This document shows, piece after piece, positions 9,047 through 16,828 of a stretch of DNA of 44,193 bases. The stretch is from Clostridia bacterium. Its GTDB lineage: Bacteria > Bacillota > Clostridia > Oscillospirales > Acutalibacteraceae. The translations under genes and the position numbers were made by a program. The stretch's first letter is position 1, and each line of letters starts with the position of its first letter. The notes below the pieces were generated by a model that searched no databases, was not told where the DNA came from, and saw only the letters and a program-made list of their open reading frames with translations. The stretch covers positions 1 through 44,193 of the forward strand of contig JAQXOB010000025.1 of NCBI GenBank assembly GCA_029098305.1. The letters run 5' to 3'.

Positions 9047-10054
9047 ATGATTATTCCAATTACTTCTGATACTAGGGATTATAGTATAATTTTGCAAGAT
9101 GGCGCACTTGAGAGAGTTGGCGAGTTCATAAATTTAAAACGTAAGGTTTTGATAGTTACTGATACAGGTGTGCCGGAGAAATACAGTGAAATAGTCGCCT
9201 CTCAATCTCAGCAATATTATATTGCTCGTATTCCAATGGGTGAGTCCAGTAAATGTTTTGAGCAATACAAAAGCCTGCTCACTATTATGCTAGAAAACAA
9301 TTTTTCACGTGGCGATTGTGTTGTTGCTGTAGGCGGTGGCGTAGTTGGTGATCTTAGTGGCTTTACTGCATCATCATATATGCGTGGTGTTGATTTTTAT
9401 AATATCCCAACAACCTTACTCTCTCAGGTGGATTCATCTATCGGTGGTAAAACAGCTATAGACTTTAATGGTGTAAAAAACATTGTAGGTGCTTTTTATA
9501 ATCCTAACAGAGTAATTATAGATCCGACTACACTAAAAACATTGGATATCAGACAGTTGCACGCAGGTCTTGCGGAGTCTATCAAAATGGCAGCAACCTG
9601 CGATGCAGAGCTTTTTGAATTGATAGAAAAAAGCGAGGATATTTATTCTGATCTCAATGAAATTATTTATCGTTCACTTAATATAAAAAAAGATGTAGTA
9701 GAAAAAGATCCGAAGGAACAAGGATTGCGAAAGGTTCTTAATTTTGGTCATACAGTTGGCCATGCTATAGAGAGCATATATAATGGCGAGATGCTTCATG
9801 GAGAATGTGTGGCAGCAGGTATGCTTCCTATGTGTGGTGACAGCATTAGAGATAGATTAAAGTCAGTTTTGAATAAATATAATTTGCCGATAAAATATAT
9901 AGGAGATTACAACAAACTTTTGCCAATAATCTTTCATGATAAAAAGATGGAAAAAAACAAGATAAGATCTGTTATTGTAAACAACATTGGTTCTTTTGAG
10001 TTTGTTGATCTTACGGCTGAAGAAATACTAAAAAAAGTGGAGAGTTCGCTATGA
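9047..10054 (+). CDS. aroB: 3-dehydroquinate synthase
   Basis: This NAD- and metal-dependent enzyme converts DAHP to 3-dehydroquinate, the second step of the shikimate pathway. It has 335 residues from ATG 9047. That start is preferred over the in-frame ATG at 9029 because AGGAG at 9034-9038 is 8 nt before it and family proteins begin near MIIPITSDTRDYSI. Motifs: AVGGGVVGDLSGFTA (NAD-binding), PTTLLSQVDSSIGGKTAID, HAGLAESIKMAA and FGHTVGHAIES, which include the metal-ligand Glu and His residues. The stop overlaps the aroC start by 4 nt (ATGA), so the two are translationally coupled. Confidence 0.96.
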   Translation: MIIPITSDTRDYSIILQDGALERVGEFINLKRKVLIVTDTGVPEKYSEIVASQSQQYYIARIPMGESSKCFEQYKSLLTIMLENNFSRGDCVVAVGGGVVGDLSGFTASSYMRGVDFYNIPTTLLSQVDSSIGGKTAIDFNGVKNIVGAFYNPNRVIIDPTTLKTLDIRQLHAGLAESIKMAATCDAELFELIEKSEDIYSDLNEIIYRSLNIKKDVVEKDPKEQGLRKVLNFGHTVGHAIESIYNGEMLHGECVAAGMLPMCGDSIRDRLKSVLNKYNLPIKYIGDYNKLLPIIFHDKKMEKNKIRSVIVNNIGSFEFVDLTAEEILKKVESSL

Positions 10055-11163
10055 AAAACACTTTTGGTCAAAGCATTGCAGTTACATTGTTTGGAGAGAG
10101 TCACGGTCCTGCTATTGGTGTTGTGATCGATGGTTTAGCTCCGGGAATACCGGTTGATATTAACGAAATAGAGCAAAATCTTTCACGTCGACGCCCAAGC
10201 TCTATTATTGACACACCAAGACGAGAAAAAGATGATTTTAAAATATTAAGCGGTGTGTTTAACGGTTGTACAACTGGCACTCCTATATGTATAACCATCC
10301 CAAATGAAAATACAAAAAGCTCTGATTATCATTACGGTGTGGCTAGGCCTTCTCATGCAGATTATTCAGCGTTTTGCAAATATCATGGATATGAAGACTA
10401 TAGAGGTGGAGGGCATTTTTCAGGACGAATTACAGCGGGATTAGTTGCCGCTGGTGGAATCCTGATTCCTGCACTTGAGAAAATAGGAGTGACTATTGGC
10501 ACACATATTTTAAAATGTGGCACAGCTGAAGGACGCACTTTCAATAATATAGAAGAAGATATAGAGTTTCTAAAAAAGAATCACTTTCCTGTTTTAGATA
10601 ATATTGATTTTGAAGAAAAGGTTATTTCACAGATAAATACAGCACGAGAGCAAAAAGACAGTATCGGAGGTATCACTCAGACTGCTGTTTGCGGTCTGAC
10701 ATCGGGACTGGGAGAGCCATGGTTTGATAGCGTAGAAAGTATGATTTCCCACGCTGTATTTAGCTTAGGCGGTGTAAAAGGTATTGAGTTTGGTCTAGGT
10801 TTTTCATTTGCATCGTCAAAGGGTAGTGATTGTAACGATCCTTTCAGAGTAATAGATGGCAAGGTTGTCTGTGAAACTAATAACAACGGTGGCATTAATG
10901 GAGGCATTACCAATGGTATGCCTATATTATTCCAGTGTGCCATAAAACCAACTCCGTCAATCTCACAGGAGCAAAAGAGTGTTAATTTCTGCACATCAGA
11001 AAATGTAGATTTAACCATATCAGGCAGACATGATCCAGCAATAATCAGGAGGATATGTCCGGTTATAGACAGCGTGACAGCAATGGTAATTTGCGATATG
11101 CTTGCACAACGATATGGCACCGATGTAATGTTAAAAGGAGTACCGCCATGCAATATGGACTAA
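10051..11163 (+). CDS. aroC: Chorismate synthase
   Basis: This FMN-dependent enzyme converts EPSP to chorismate, the last common step of the pathway. It has 370 residues, the normal length. Motifs: FGESHGPAIGVVIDG near the start, RRRPSS, RPSHADYSA, YRGGGHFSGRITAG, and the C-terminal GRHDPAIIRRICPVIDS. GGAGA precedes the ATG by about 7 nt. It overlaps aroB by 4 nt and the aroE start by 16 nt. Confidence 0.97.
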   Translation: MKNTFGQSIAVTLFGESHGPAIGVVIDGLAPGIPVDINEIEQNLSRRRPSSIIDTPRREKDDFKILSGVFNGCTTGTPICITIPNENTKSSDYHYGVARPSHADYSAFCKYHGYEDYRGGGHFSGRITAGLVAAGGILIPALEKIGVTIGTHILKCGTAEGRTFNNIEEDIEFLKKNHFPVLDNIDFEEKVISQINTAREQKDSIGGITQTAVCGLTSGLGEPWFDSVESMISHAVFSLGGVKGIEFGLGFSFASSKGSDCNDPFRVIDGKVVCETNNNGGINGGITNGMPILFQCAIKPTPSISQEQKSVNFCTSENVDLTISGRHDPAIIRRICPVIDSVTAMVICDMLAQRYGTDVMLKGVPPCNMD

Positions 11164-12236
11164 TAGGTGAACATCTTGGACACAGCTATTCCTGTGAAAT
11201 CCACAATAATATTGGAAACTATAAATACGAATTAATGGAGCTAAGACCGGATGAATTACATGATTTTCTGATAAAAAAGGATTTTTGTGGAATTAATGTT
11301 ACCATTCCTTATAAGCAAACTGTTATTAAGTATCTTGATGAAATATCACCCATGGCAAAACATATTGGTGCTGTGAATACTATTGTGAATCGTAACGGAA
11401 AGCTATATGGTTATAACACCGATTATGATGGAATGAAGGCTCAGTTAATGCACATGGGAGCAAAGCTCCAAGGTAAAAAGGTGCTTATCCTCGGTACTGG
11501 AGGCACATCAAAAACAGCCTATGCGGTAGCACAAAGATTAGGTGCAAAATGTATTCTTTTTGTATCACGCAGTGGTAAGGATGGCTCAATATCATATACT
11601 GAAACAATAAAATTCCACTCGGACGCACAGTTTATTATCAATACCACTCCTGTGGGTATGTATCCGAATACAAATGCATCACCAATTGATATTTCATGTT
11701 TTAGTAGTCTTGAGGGTATTCTAGATGCTATTTACAATCCAATCAGAACTAATCTGATATTAGATGCACGCAAGCGAAATCTCATCTGCGAAGGCGGATT
11801 ATATATGTTATCTGCTCAGGCTGTCTATGCCTCAGCACTGTTTCAAGATATCGACGTAGATTTAGATCAGGTAGACAAGGCTTACAACTCTGTCAGCCTC
11901 CAAAAACAAAATATAGTTATACTTGCAAATAAGATTGATAACTACAAAGATATTGCAAAATATCTCTCACATAAATTTAATAAAAAACTTTGCATTATGA
12001 ATTACTCTGAACTTAATAGGTCTGATAATTTAATTGGCGATATCTTTAATAACGGTGACCATGTGATTATGCTCAGCAATGCTAATTATGCAGATAAAGC
12101 TTTTATAAAACTTGCAAGGAGTAATAGTACCCTTGTGTCATTCTGCGAAAATGATGAAAACTGTGATATTACCATAAGTAAGAAATATTCGCCGGAAGAG
12201 ATAGCAGAAGTTATTGTAAAGGAGATTGCCAAATGA
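11148..12236 (+). CDS. aroE: Shikimate dehydrogenase with C-terminal degenerate shikimate-kinase-like domain
   Basis: The protein has 362 residues from ATG 11148 (AAGGAG 7 nt upstream); the longer frame from 11055 lies inside aroC and is unsupported. Residues 1 to about 250 are a complete NADP-dependent shikimate dehydrogenase: GHSYSCEIHN, GINVTIPYK (Lys56) and NTDYDG (Asp92) form the catalytic site, and LGTGGTSKTA (about 115-124) starts the Rossmann fold, followed by NTTPVGMYP, DAIYNP and GLYMLSAQA. About 109 extra residues (254-362) resemble a shikimate kinase. They begin NIVILANK where the P-loop should be, contain VIMLSN where the GGG motif is expected, and end CDITISKKYSPEEIAEVI like the family C-terminus. 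The Walker A glycines and lysine are absent, so kinase activity is unlikely. The extension overlaps aroQ by 4 nt. Confidence 0.9.
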   Translation: MQYGLIGEHLGHSYSCEIHNNIGNYKYELMELRPDELHDFLIKKDFCGINVTIPYKQTVIKYLDEISPMAKHIGAVNTIVNRNGKLYGYNTDYDGMKAQLMHMGAKLQGKKVLILGTGGTSKTAYAVAQRLGAKCILFVSRSGKDGSISYTETIKFHSDAQFIINTTPVGMYPNTNASPIDISCFSSLEGILDAIYNPIRTNLILDARKRNLICEGGLYMLSAQAVYASALFQDIDVDLDQVDKAYNSVSLQKQNIVILANKIDNYKDIAKYLSHKFNKKLCIMNYSELNRSDNLIGDIFNNGDHVIMLSNANYADKAFIKLARSNSTLVSFCENDENCDITISKKYSPEEIAEVIVKEIAK

Positions 12237-12685
12237 AAATATTAGTTTTGAATGGACCTAACATAAATCTGCTTGGAATTCGTGAGCCTGATATCTATGG
12301 CAAACAGACTTATAATGATCTTGTAGAAACTATAAAAGTCTACGCAAAAGAAAAAAATATAGATGTAGAATTCTATCAATCAAACCACGAAGGCGATTTG
12401 GTAGATGCTATTGGCAATGCCTTTTACAATAAAGTAGATGGTATTGTATTTAATCCTGCCGCTTATACACACACAAGCATTGCAATTGCCGATGCTGTAA
12501 AAAGCGTGAATATACCGACCGTAGAGGTGCATATAAGCGATGTGAGCAAGCGTGAGCCATATCGTCAGATAAGCTATATCAGAGATGTAGCAGTTCACAC
12601 GATAACAGGCAAGGGAATAGCCGGTTACAATCTTGCCATAGATTATCTTATAGAAAAGGTGTTTAATCGTGGATGTGATAATTGA
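12233..12685 (+). CDS. aroQ: 3-dehydroquinate dehydratase, type II
   Basis: This is the 150-residue type II dehydroquinase, a dodecameric cytosolic enzyme that converts 3-dehydroquinate to 3-dehydroshikimate. Motifs: MKILVLNGPNINLLGIREP, the catalytic Tyr22 within DIYG, QSNHEGDLVDAI, FNPAAYTHTSIAIADA and VEVHISDVSKRE, which carries the catalytic His. The start is coupled to the aroE stop (ATGA overlap). It supplies the substrate for AroE encoded just before it. Confidence 0.96.
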   Translation: MKILVLNGPNINLLGIREPDIYGKQTYNDLVETIKVYAKEKNIDVEFYQSNHEGDLVDAIGNAFYNKVDGIVFNPAAYTHTSIAIADAVKSVNIPTVEVHISDVSKREPYRQISYIRDVAVHTITGKGIAGYNLAIDYLIEKVFNRGCDN

Positions 12686-13883
12686 ACCAAGTGTTGCCAA
12701 AGGTAATATAACAGCACCGCCATCAAAAAGCTATGCTCATAGAATGATGATTTGTGCTGCTCTTGCAAAGGGAGAAAGCACAGTGGCAGGTATTTCACAA
12801 AGCCAAGATATGCTTGCGACTCTTAATTGTATAAAATCACTAGGCGTCTCTTACAGTTTAGTTGGTGACGTTTTATCCATAAATGGTTATACCTGCCTTA
12901 CCCAAGATTTTAAAGCGTTTGATTGCAATGAGAGTGGCAGTACTTTGAGATTTTTTATTCCACTTTCATTGTTGTTTTGCAACAAAGCAAGTTTTACAGG
13001 AACACAGCGGCTTTTACAGCGTGGCATAGGCATTTATGAAAAGCTATTTAAGAGCAAAGGAATAAATGTAGATATATCACAAAATGAGATAATACTCACG
13101 GGTAGCTTGTCCGCAGGAGAGTATGAGCTGTCAGGAAATATCAGTAGTCAGTTTGTGAGTGGGCTAATGTTTGCGCTGCCTTTGCTTGATGGCGAAAGCA
13201 CTATCAAAGTAATACCTCCGGTAGAGAGCCGACCATACATTGATATAACAATAGATGTTTTGAGCCAATTTGGTATAAAAATAACAGAACAAGAGAAAAA
13301 TGTGTTTAAGATTGCAGGTGGTCAATCATACCAATGCGAAGACAGTATCGTAGAGGGAGATTGGTCTAATTCATGCTTTTTCTATGCACTCAATTCGCTT
13401 GGAGCAGATATTCATATTAATGGTCTTAATCACAATAGTTTGCAAGGTGACAGAGTGTGTATAGAAAATCTGAAAAAACTAGATTTGCCTAACCAGATTA
13501 TAGATATATCTGATTGCCCTGATCTTGCGCCGGTGCTTTTTGCAACTGCCGCAGCTAAAAACGGAGCCACTTTCATAGGCACCAAAAGACTTAAGATAAA
13601 AGAAAGTGACCGTGCATCAGTTATGGCGCAGGAATTAAAAAAATTCGGTATAAAAACAGATGTGCTTGAAAATAAAGTAATTATCCATAAAGGAATACTT
13701 CAGAAACCTTGTGTAACGCTCGACAGCCATAACGATCATCGCATAGTGATGGCAGAAGCTCTTCTTGCTTGCATCACAGGTGCAAAAATTACAGGTGCAG
13801 AAGCTGTTAAAAAGAGCTATCCTGATTTTTTCGATAAATTGCAAGAATTAGGAGTGGAGGTCAGATATGAACTTGAAAATTGA
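12669..13883 (+). CDS. aroA: 3-phosphoshikimate 1-carboxyvinyltransferase (EPSP synthase)
   Basis: The enzyme joins phosphoenolpyruvate to shikimate-3-phosphate. It has 404 residues, slightly short for the family (about 420-430). The likely start is GTG at 12669 with AAGGTG upstream, overlapping aroQ by 17 nt. Motifs: PPSKSYAHR (Lys20, Ser21, Arg25), ESGSTLRFFIP, SSQFVSGLMFALP, EGDWSNSCFFY, DCPDLAPVLFATAA, RLKIKESDRASVM and DSHNDHRIVMAEAL. The presence of aroA shows that shikimate-3-phosphate must be made in this cell, so a kinase must exist outside this operon or be replaced. Confidence 0.96.
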   Translation: MDVIIEPSVAKGNITAPPSKSYAHRMMICAALAKGESTVAGISQSQDMLATLNCIKSLGVSYSLVGDVLSINGYTCLTQDFKAFDCNESGSTLRFFIPLSLLFCNKASFTGTQRLLQRGIGIYEKLFKSKGINVDISQNEIILTGSLSAGEYELSGNISSQFVSGLMFALPLLDGESTIKVIPPVESRPYIDITIDVLSQFGIKITEQEKNVFKIAGGQSYQCEDSIVEGDWSNSCFFYALNSLGADIHINGLNHNSLQGDRVCIENLKKLDLPNQIIDISDCPDLAPVLFATAAAKNGATFIGTKRLKIKESDRASVMAQELKKFGIKTDVLENKVIIHKGILQKPCVTLDSHNDHRIVMAEALLACITGAKITGAEAVKKSYPDFFDKLQELGVEVRYELEN

Positions 13884-14733
13884 TAAAAAAATCCTAATAG
13901 TAGGTCTTGGATTAATCGGAGGTAGCTATGCACAAGCCTTGTCGTCCAAAGGATATAATGTATGTGCTATTGATATTTCGCAGGAATCTATCGACTATGC
14001 TATCCAAAAAAATTGGATAACACAAGGAAGTACACAGCTTGAACAAGAATTTATATCTCAGTTTGATATTGTGATATTTGGTCTTTATCCGCATGATCTT
14101 ATCGACTGGGTTGAGCGTAATTCAAAGTACCTAAAGAAAGGTGCTTTGCTTACAGATGTGACCGGTGTAAAAGGTAGCATTGTATATCGAGTGCAAGAAA
14201 TACTTGGTGACAACGTCGAGTTTATCGGTGCTCACCCAATGGCAGGAAGTGAGTTCAGCGGTGTCAAAAATTCTCGCATGGAGATTTTTCAAAATGCTAA
14301 CTACATAGTCACACCTACCGAAAGAAATACACAATGTGCAATAGACACTTGCAAAGAACTGGGACATATACTGGGATTTAAAACTATCACTGAGTTATCG
14401 CCACAAGAGCATGACGAAATGATTGCTTTTTTATCTCAGCTCACGCACTGCATAGCTATTACACTTATGACTTGCAGAGATACGGAATGTATGACTGACT
14501 ACAGCGGAGATTCTTTCAGAGATCTTACAAGGATAGCAAAAATAAATGATGAAATGTGGAGTGAGCTTTTCTTGCTCAATAAAGATGATCTTCTAAAGCA
14601 AATGAAGCTGTTTGAGCAGGCGTTTTCAAAGCTTTATACTTATATAGAGAATGACAATAGGGAAGAGATACGCAAAATTATGCGCTACTCCACCAGCCAA
14701 AGAGAACTTTTTGACAAAACAAGGGAGAAATAA
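13867..14733 (+). CDS. tyrA: Prephenate dehydrogenase
   Basis: This 288-residue NAD-dependent enzyme converts prephenate to 4-hydroxyphenylpyruvate for tyrosine. The N-terminal Rossmann motif VGLGLIGGSYAQAL is at about residues 12-25. IGAHPMAGSEFSGVKNS carries the conserved His, and HDEMIAFLSQLTHCIA belongs to the helical C-terminal domain. It has no C-terminal ACT domain. It overlaps aroA by 17 nt, and GGAGG lies just upstream of its ATG. Confidence 0.95.
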   Translation: MNLKIDKKILIVGLGLIGGSYAQALSSKGYNVCAIDISQESIDYAIQKNWITQGSTQLEQEFISQFDIVIFGLYPHDLIDWVERNSKYLKKGALLTDVTGVKGSIVYRVQEILGDNVEFIGAHPMAGSEFSGVKNSRMEIFQNANYIVTPTERNTQCAIDTCKELGHILGFKTITELSPQEHDEMIAFLSQLTHCIAITLMTCRDTECMTDYSGDSFRDLTRIAKINDEMWSELFLLNKDDLLKQMKLFEQAFSKLYTYIENDNREEIRKIMRYSTSQRELFDKTREK

Positions 14734-14735
14734 TT

Positions 14736-15764
14736 ATGAATATGAGATTTGTGAGAGAGATGCCCACATCCAGAGCAATAAAGGATATGTATCCTCTTTC
14801 TGAAGAAATGATTGAAAATAAGAATAGAAATGATGCTGAAATAAAAAAAGTTTTTACTGGTGAGAGCGAAAAACTATTGCTTATAATCGGTCCATGCTCA
14901 GCAGACCGTGAGGAGGCTGTTTTGGATTATATATCACGTTTGCGTGGTGTGCAGGAGAGGGTAAAAGATAAGATAATGATAATACCTCGAATTTATACTA
15001 ATAAGCCAAGAACCACAGGAAATGGCTATAAAGGTATGCTTCATCAGCCAAATCCAAACGGCTCACCGGATATGTTAAAAGGTCTGATAGCTATTAGAAA
15101 GCTACACATCGAGGCTTTAAGACAAACAGGCTTTTCTTGTGCTGATGAGATGCTCTATCCTGAAAACCATAGATATCTTGCAGACTGCTTGTCTTATGTT
15201 GCTGTGGGTGCCAGATCAGTAGAAAATCAGCTTCACAGGCTAACAGCAAGTGGTCTTGATATACCGGTGGGCATGAAAAACCCAACCGGTGGAGATTTGT
15301 ATGTTATGATGAATTCGATAACTGCTGCACAAAATTCATACACCTTTGTATATTCCGGATGGGAAGTACAAAGCAATGGCAATCCATTTGCTCATGCAAT
15401 TTTGAGAGGATATTCTAACAAGCATGGTGATTTTGTGCCAAATTATCATTATGAGGATTTGCAGTTTTTGCACGAGCTTTATAAAAAGAGTAATCTGAAA
15501 AATCCGGCAGTGATAATTGACGCAAACCATGCAAATTCAGGAAAGCGTTGGGATGAACAACCCCGAATTGCAAAGGAAATTTTGCATAGTACACGTCATA
15601 GCTCTGATATCAAAAATATGGTCAAAGGGCTTATGATAGAATCGTATATAGAAGATGGCAACCAACCAGCCAATGGCACTGTATATGGCAAGTCTATTAC
15701 CGACCCATGCCTTGGCTGGGAAAAGACCGAGAGATTGATTCTGGAGCTTGCGGATCAACTTTAA
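14736..15764 (+). CDS. aroF: 3-deoxy-7-phosphoheptulonate (DAHP) synthase, class I
   Basis: This metalloenzyme condenses phosphoenolpyruvate with erythrose-4-phosphate, the entry step of the pathway. Its 342 residues match the class I alpha type (E. coli AroF/G/H-like) with a short N-terminal extension that carries the feedback site in relatives. Motifs: IIGPCSADREEAV, PRIYTNKPRTTGNGYKGM, VGARSVENQLHR, GMKNPTGGDL and DANHANSGKRWDEQ. It starts 2 nt after tyrA with AGGGAGA upstream and is the last gene of the operon. Which of the three paralogue letters applies cannot be told from sequence; aroF is a conventional label. Confidence 0.93.
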   Translation: MNMRFVREMPTSRAIKDMYPLSEEMIENKNRNDAEIKKVFTGESEKLLLIIGPCSADREEAVLDYISRLRGVQERVKDKIMIIPRIYTNKPRTTGNGYKGMLHQPNPNGSPDMLKGLIAIRKLHIEALRQTGFSCADEMLYPENHRYLADCLSYVAVGARSVENQLHRLTASGLDIPVGMKNPTGGDLYVMMNSITAAQNSYTFVYSGWEVQSNGNPFAHAILRGYSNKHGDFVPNYHYEDLQFLHELYKKSNLKNPAVIIDANHANSGKRWDEQPRIAKEILHSTRHSSDIKNMVKGLMIESYIEDGNQPANGTVYGKSITDPCLGWEKTERLILELADQL

Positions 15765-15827
15765 GATAATTCTAACACTTATTTTCCGTAGTTTATTATA
15801 TGACGATATCCTTTTAGTATAATAAGA

Positions 15828-15870
15828 CCTCCTATGGTGTTTTATAATTCTGCCATAGGAGGGTGTTTTC
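15828..15870 (+). terminator. Terminator after the aromatic operon
   Basis: A 10-bp perfect stem (15828-15837 with 15853-15862) has a 15-nt loop and is followed by a T-rich run. It lies between aroF and the convergent DtxR-family gene. The T tract is poorer on the minus strand. Confidence 0.75.
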
Positions 15871-15927
15871 CTTTCTTAGCCGTTTTTACCGGACTTATTC
15901 AGTTTTTCTATTTGACACTGTTTTATA

Positions 15928-16293
15928 TCACATATCTTCTACATACTTTTTGATAATTTCAAAAGATTTCTCACTAATGATATGCTCAATTTTACAAGCA
16001 TCTTCGGATGCAGTTTCTTCATCAACGCCAAGCATCATTAAAACCTTGCTTAAAACCGTGTGACGCTCGTAAATCTTCTGTGCTAATTTAAGTCCTTCAT
16101 CGGTTAGTGTAATATATCCATTATCATCAACAACGATATATTTTTCCTTTTTCAACATTCCTACCGCACGGCTGACACTTGGTTTAGAAAAATTCATTCG
16201 TTCTGCTATATCAATAGATCTTACAAAAGAACTATGCTCGCTAAGCACATAAATTGTTTCAAGATACATTTCACCTGAAGGTTTTAATGCCAT
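15928..16293 (-). CDS. DtxR/MntR-family metal-dependent repressor, probably iron-sensing
   Basis: The 121-residue cytosolic repressor has an N-terminal winged helix (about 1-70, with SKPSVSRAVGMLKKEKYIVV as recognition helix and wing) and a dimerisation/metal domain (about 72-121). It lacks the SH3-like third domain, like MntR. Its putative ligands are DtxR-like: Met9 where MntR has Asp, and Cys100, Glu103 and His104 in DACKIEHIIS. In this family Met/Cys ligands go with ferrous iron and Asp/Glu with manganese. The start is ATG 16293 with GGGAGAG 6 nt upstream; a TTG two codons earlier is rejected because it abuts the ribosome site. It is transcribed away from feoAB, whose three palindromes are its likely targets. 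Iron specificity is inference. Confidence 0.9.
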   Translation of the reverse strand: MALKPSGEMYLETIYVLSEHSSFVRSIDIAERMNFSKPSVSRAVGMLKKEKYIVVDDNGYITLTDEGLKLAQKIYERHTVLSKVLMMLGVDEETASEDACKIEHIISEKSFEIIKKYVEDM

Positions 16294-16412
16294 AACCAAC
16301 TCTCCCGATACTATTTTTTGTTTTCTTGTTTATAGGATATCACACATCAAACGTAAAATCAACGAGAAGAAGGCAATTATCAAAAAACTTTAAAAAATTT
16401 CCAAAAATCCTC

Positions 16413-16440
16413 TTGACAAATTAAGAAAAAGATGTATAAT
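16413..16440 (+). promoter_or_regulatory. Strong promoter of feoA
   Basis: A perfect -35 TTGACA (16413-16418) and a perfect -10 TATAAT (16435-16440) have 16-nt spacing, about 85 nt before the feoA start. Two repressor palindromes lie directly downstream. Confidence 0.85.
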
Positions 16441-16447
16441 ATTCAGT

Positions 16448-16465
16448 GGTTAGCAATGGCTAACC
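16448..16465. promoter_or_regulatory. DtxR-type operator 1 at the feoA transcription start
   Basis: The 18-bp inverted repeat GGTTAGC-N4-GCTAACC starts 8 nt after the -10 box and so covers the expected transcription start. It resembles known DtxR/IdeR sites (TTAGGTTAG type). Confidence 0.8.
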
Positions 16466-16480
16466 GTATTTTAGAACCAG

Positions 16481-16498
16481 CAGTTAGCAGTAACTAAC
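16481..16498. promoter_or_regulatory. DtxR-type operator 2, downstream of the feoA start site
   Basis: An imperfect copy of operator 1 with GTTAG and CTAAC half-sites, centred 34 bp (about three helical turns) downstream of it, in the feoA leader. Confidence 0.7.
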
Positions 16499-16525
16499 CG
16501 TTTATGATACAGAGGTGTTAAGAGT

Positions 16526-16777
16526 ATGAATTTGAGAGGTGCAAAAGAAGGTAAAGAATATATTATTAAAGAGATCAACACCGACGACGAGGAGCTAAAT
16601 GCGTTTTTGTTTTCTCTTGGATGCTATAGTGGCGAAGCCATTACCGTAGTTGCACACCGCAGAGGAGGTTGCACGGTTTCTATTAAAGATGGTCGATATA
16701 ATATTGATACCCAATTAGCAGAAGCCATCATTATTCAATTTTATAAAAATAAGCTTAGGCTTATTTTTTTAGCTTAA
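16526..16777 (+). CDS. feoA: FeoA, ferrous iron transport accessory protein
   Basis: This 83-residue cytosolic protein has an SH3-like FeoA fold: a short N-terminal Leu-Arg-Gly segment, GCYSGEAITVVAHRRGG in the middle and the terminal strand AEAIIIQF. FeoA proteins bind FeoB and tune ferrous iron uptake. The ATG follows GAGGTG at a proper distance. The last ten codons (KNKLRLIFLA) coincide with a terminator-like hairpin, and the tail is a little longer than usual. FeoB follows 51 nt later, with an operator and a possible second promoter in between. Confidence 0.93.
   Translation: MNLRGAKEGKEYIIKEINTDDEELNAFLFSLGCYSGEAITVVAHRRGGCTVSIKDGRYNIDTQLAEAIIIQFYKNKLRLIFLA
16747..16770 (+). terminator. 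Terminator-like hairpin overlapping the end of feoA
   Basis: AATAAGC (16748-16754) pairs with GCTTATT (16759-16765) around a TTAG loop and runs straight into T residues to 16770; flanking A/T pairs lengthen the stem. The feoA stop codon is just downstream, so the hairpin is inside the coding sequence. It could uncouple feoA from feoB transcription. Confidence 0.6.
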
Positions 16778-16801
16778 CAGTTAGCGACGGCTAACTAATA
16801 T
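16774..16801 (+). promoter_or_regulatory. Putative internal promoter for feoB with operator 3 in its spacer
   Basis: TTAACA (16774-16779) and TAATAT (16796-16801) have 16-nt spacing. The 18-bp palindrome AGTTAGC-N4-GCTAACT (16779-16796) fills the spacer and touches both boxes. Repressor bound there would block polymerase. The operator is clear from sequence; the promoter is a reasonable inference. Confidence 0.6.
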
Positions 16802-16828
16802 TTGTAACTTTATAGGAGGATGAAATCC

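Noticed and set aside
12380-12700. 106-codon minus-strand frame across the aroQ/aroA junction
   Set aside because: It is a shadow of two well-supported genes and has no family features.
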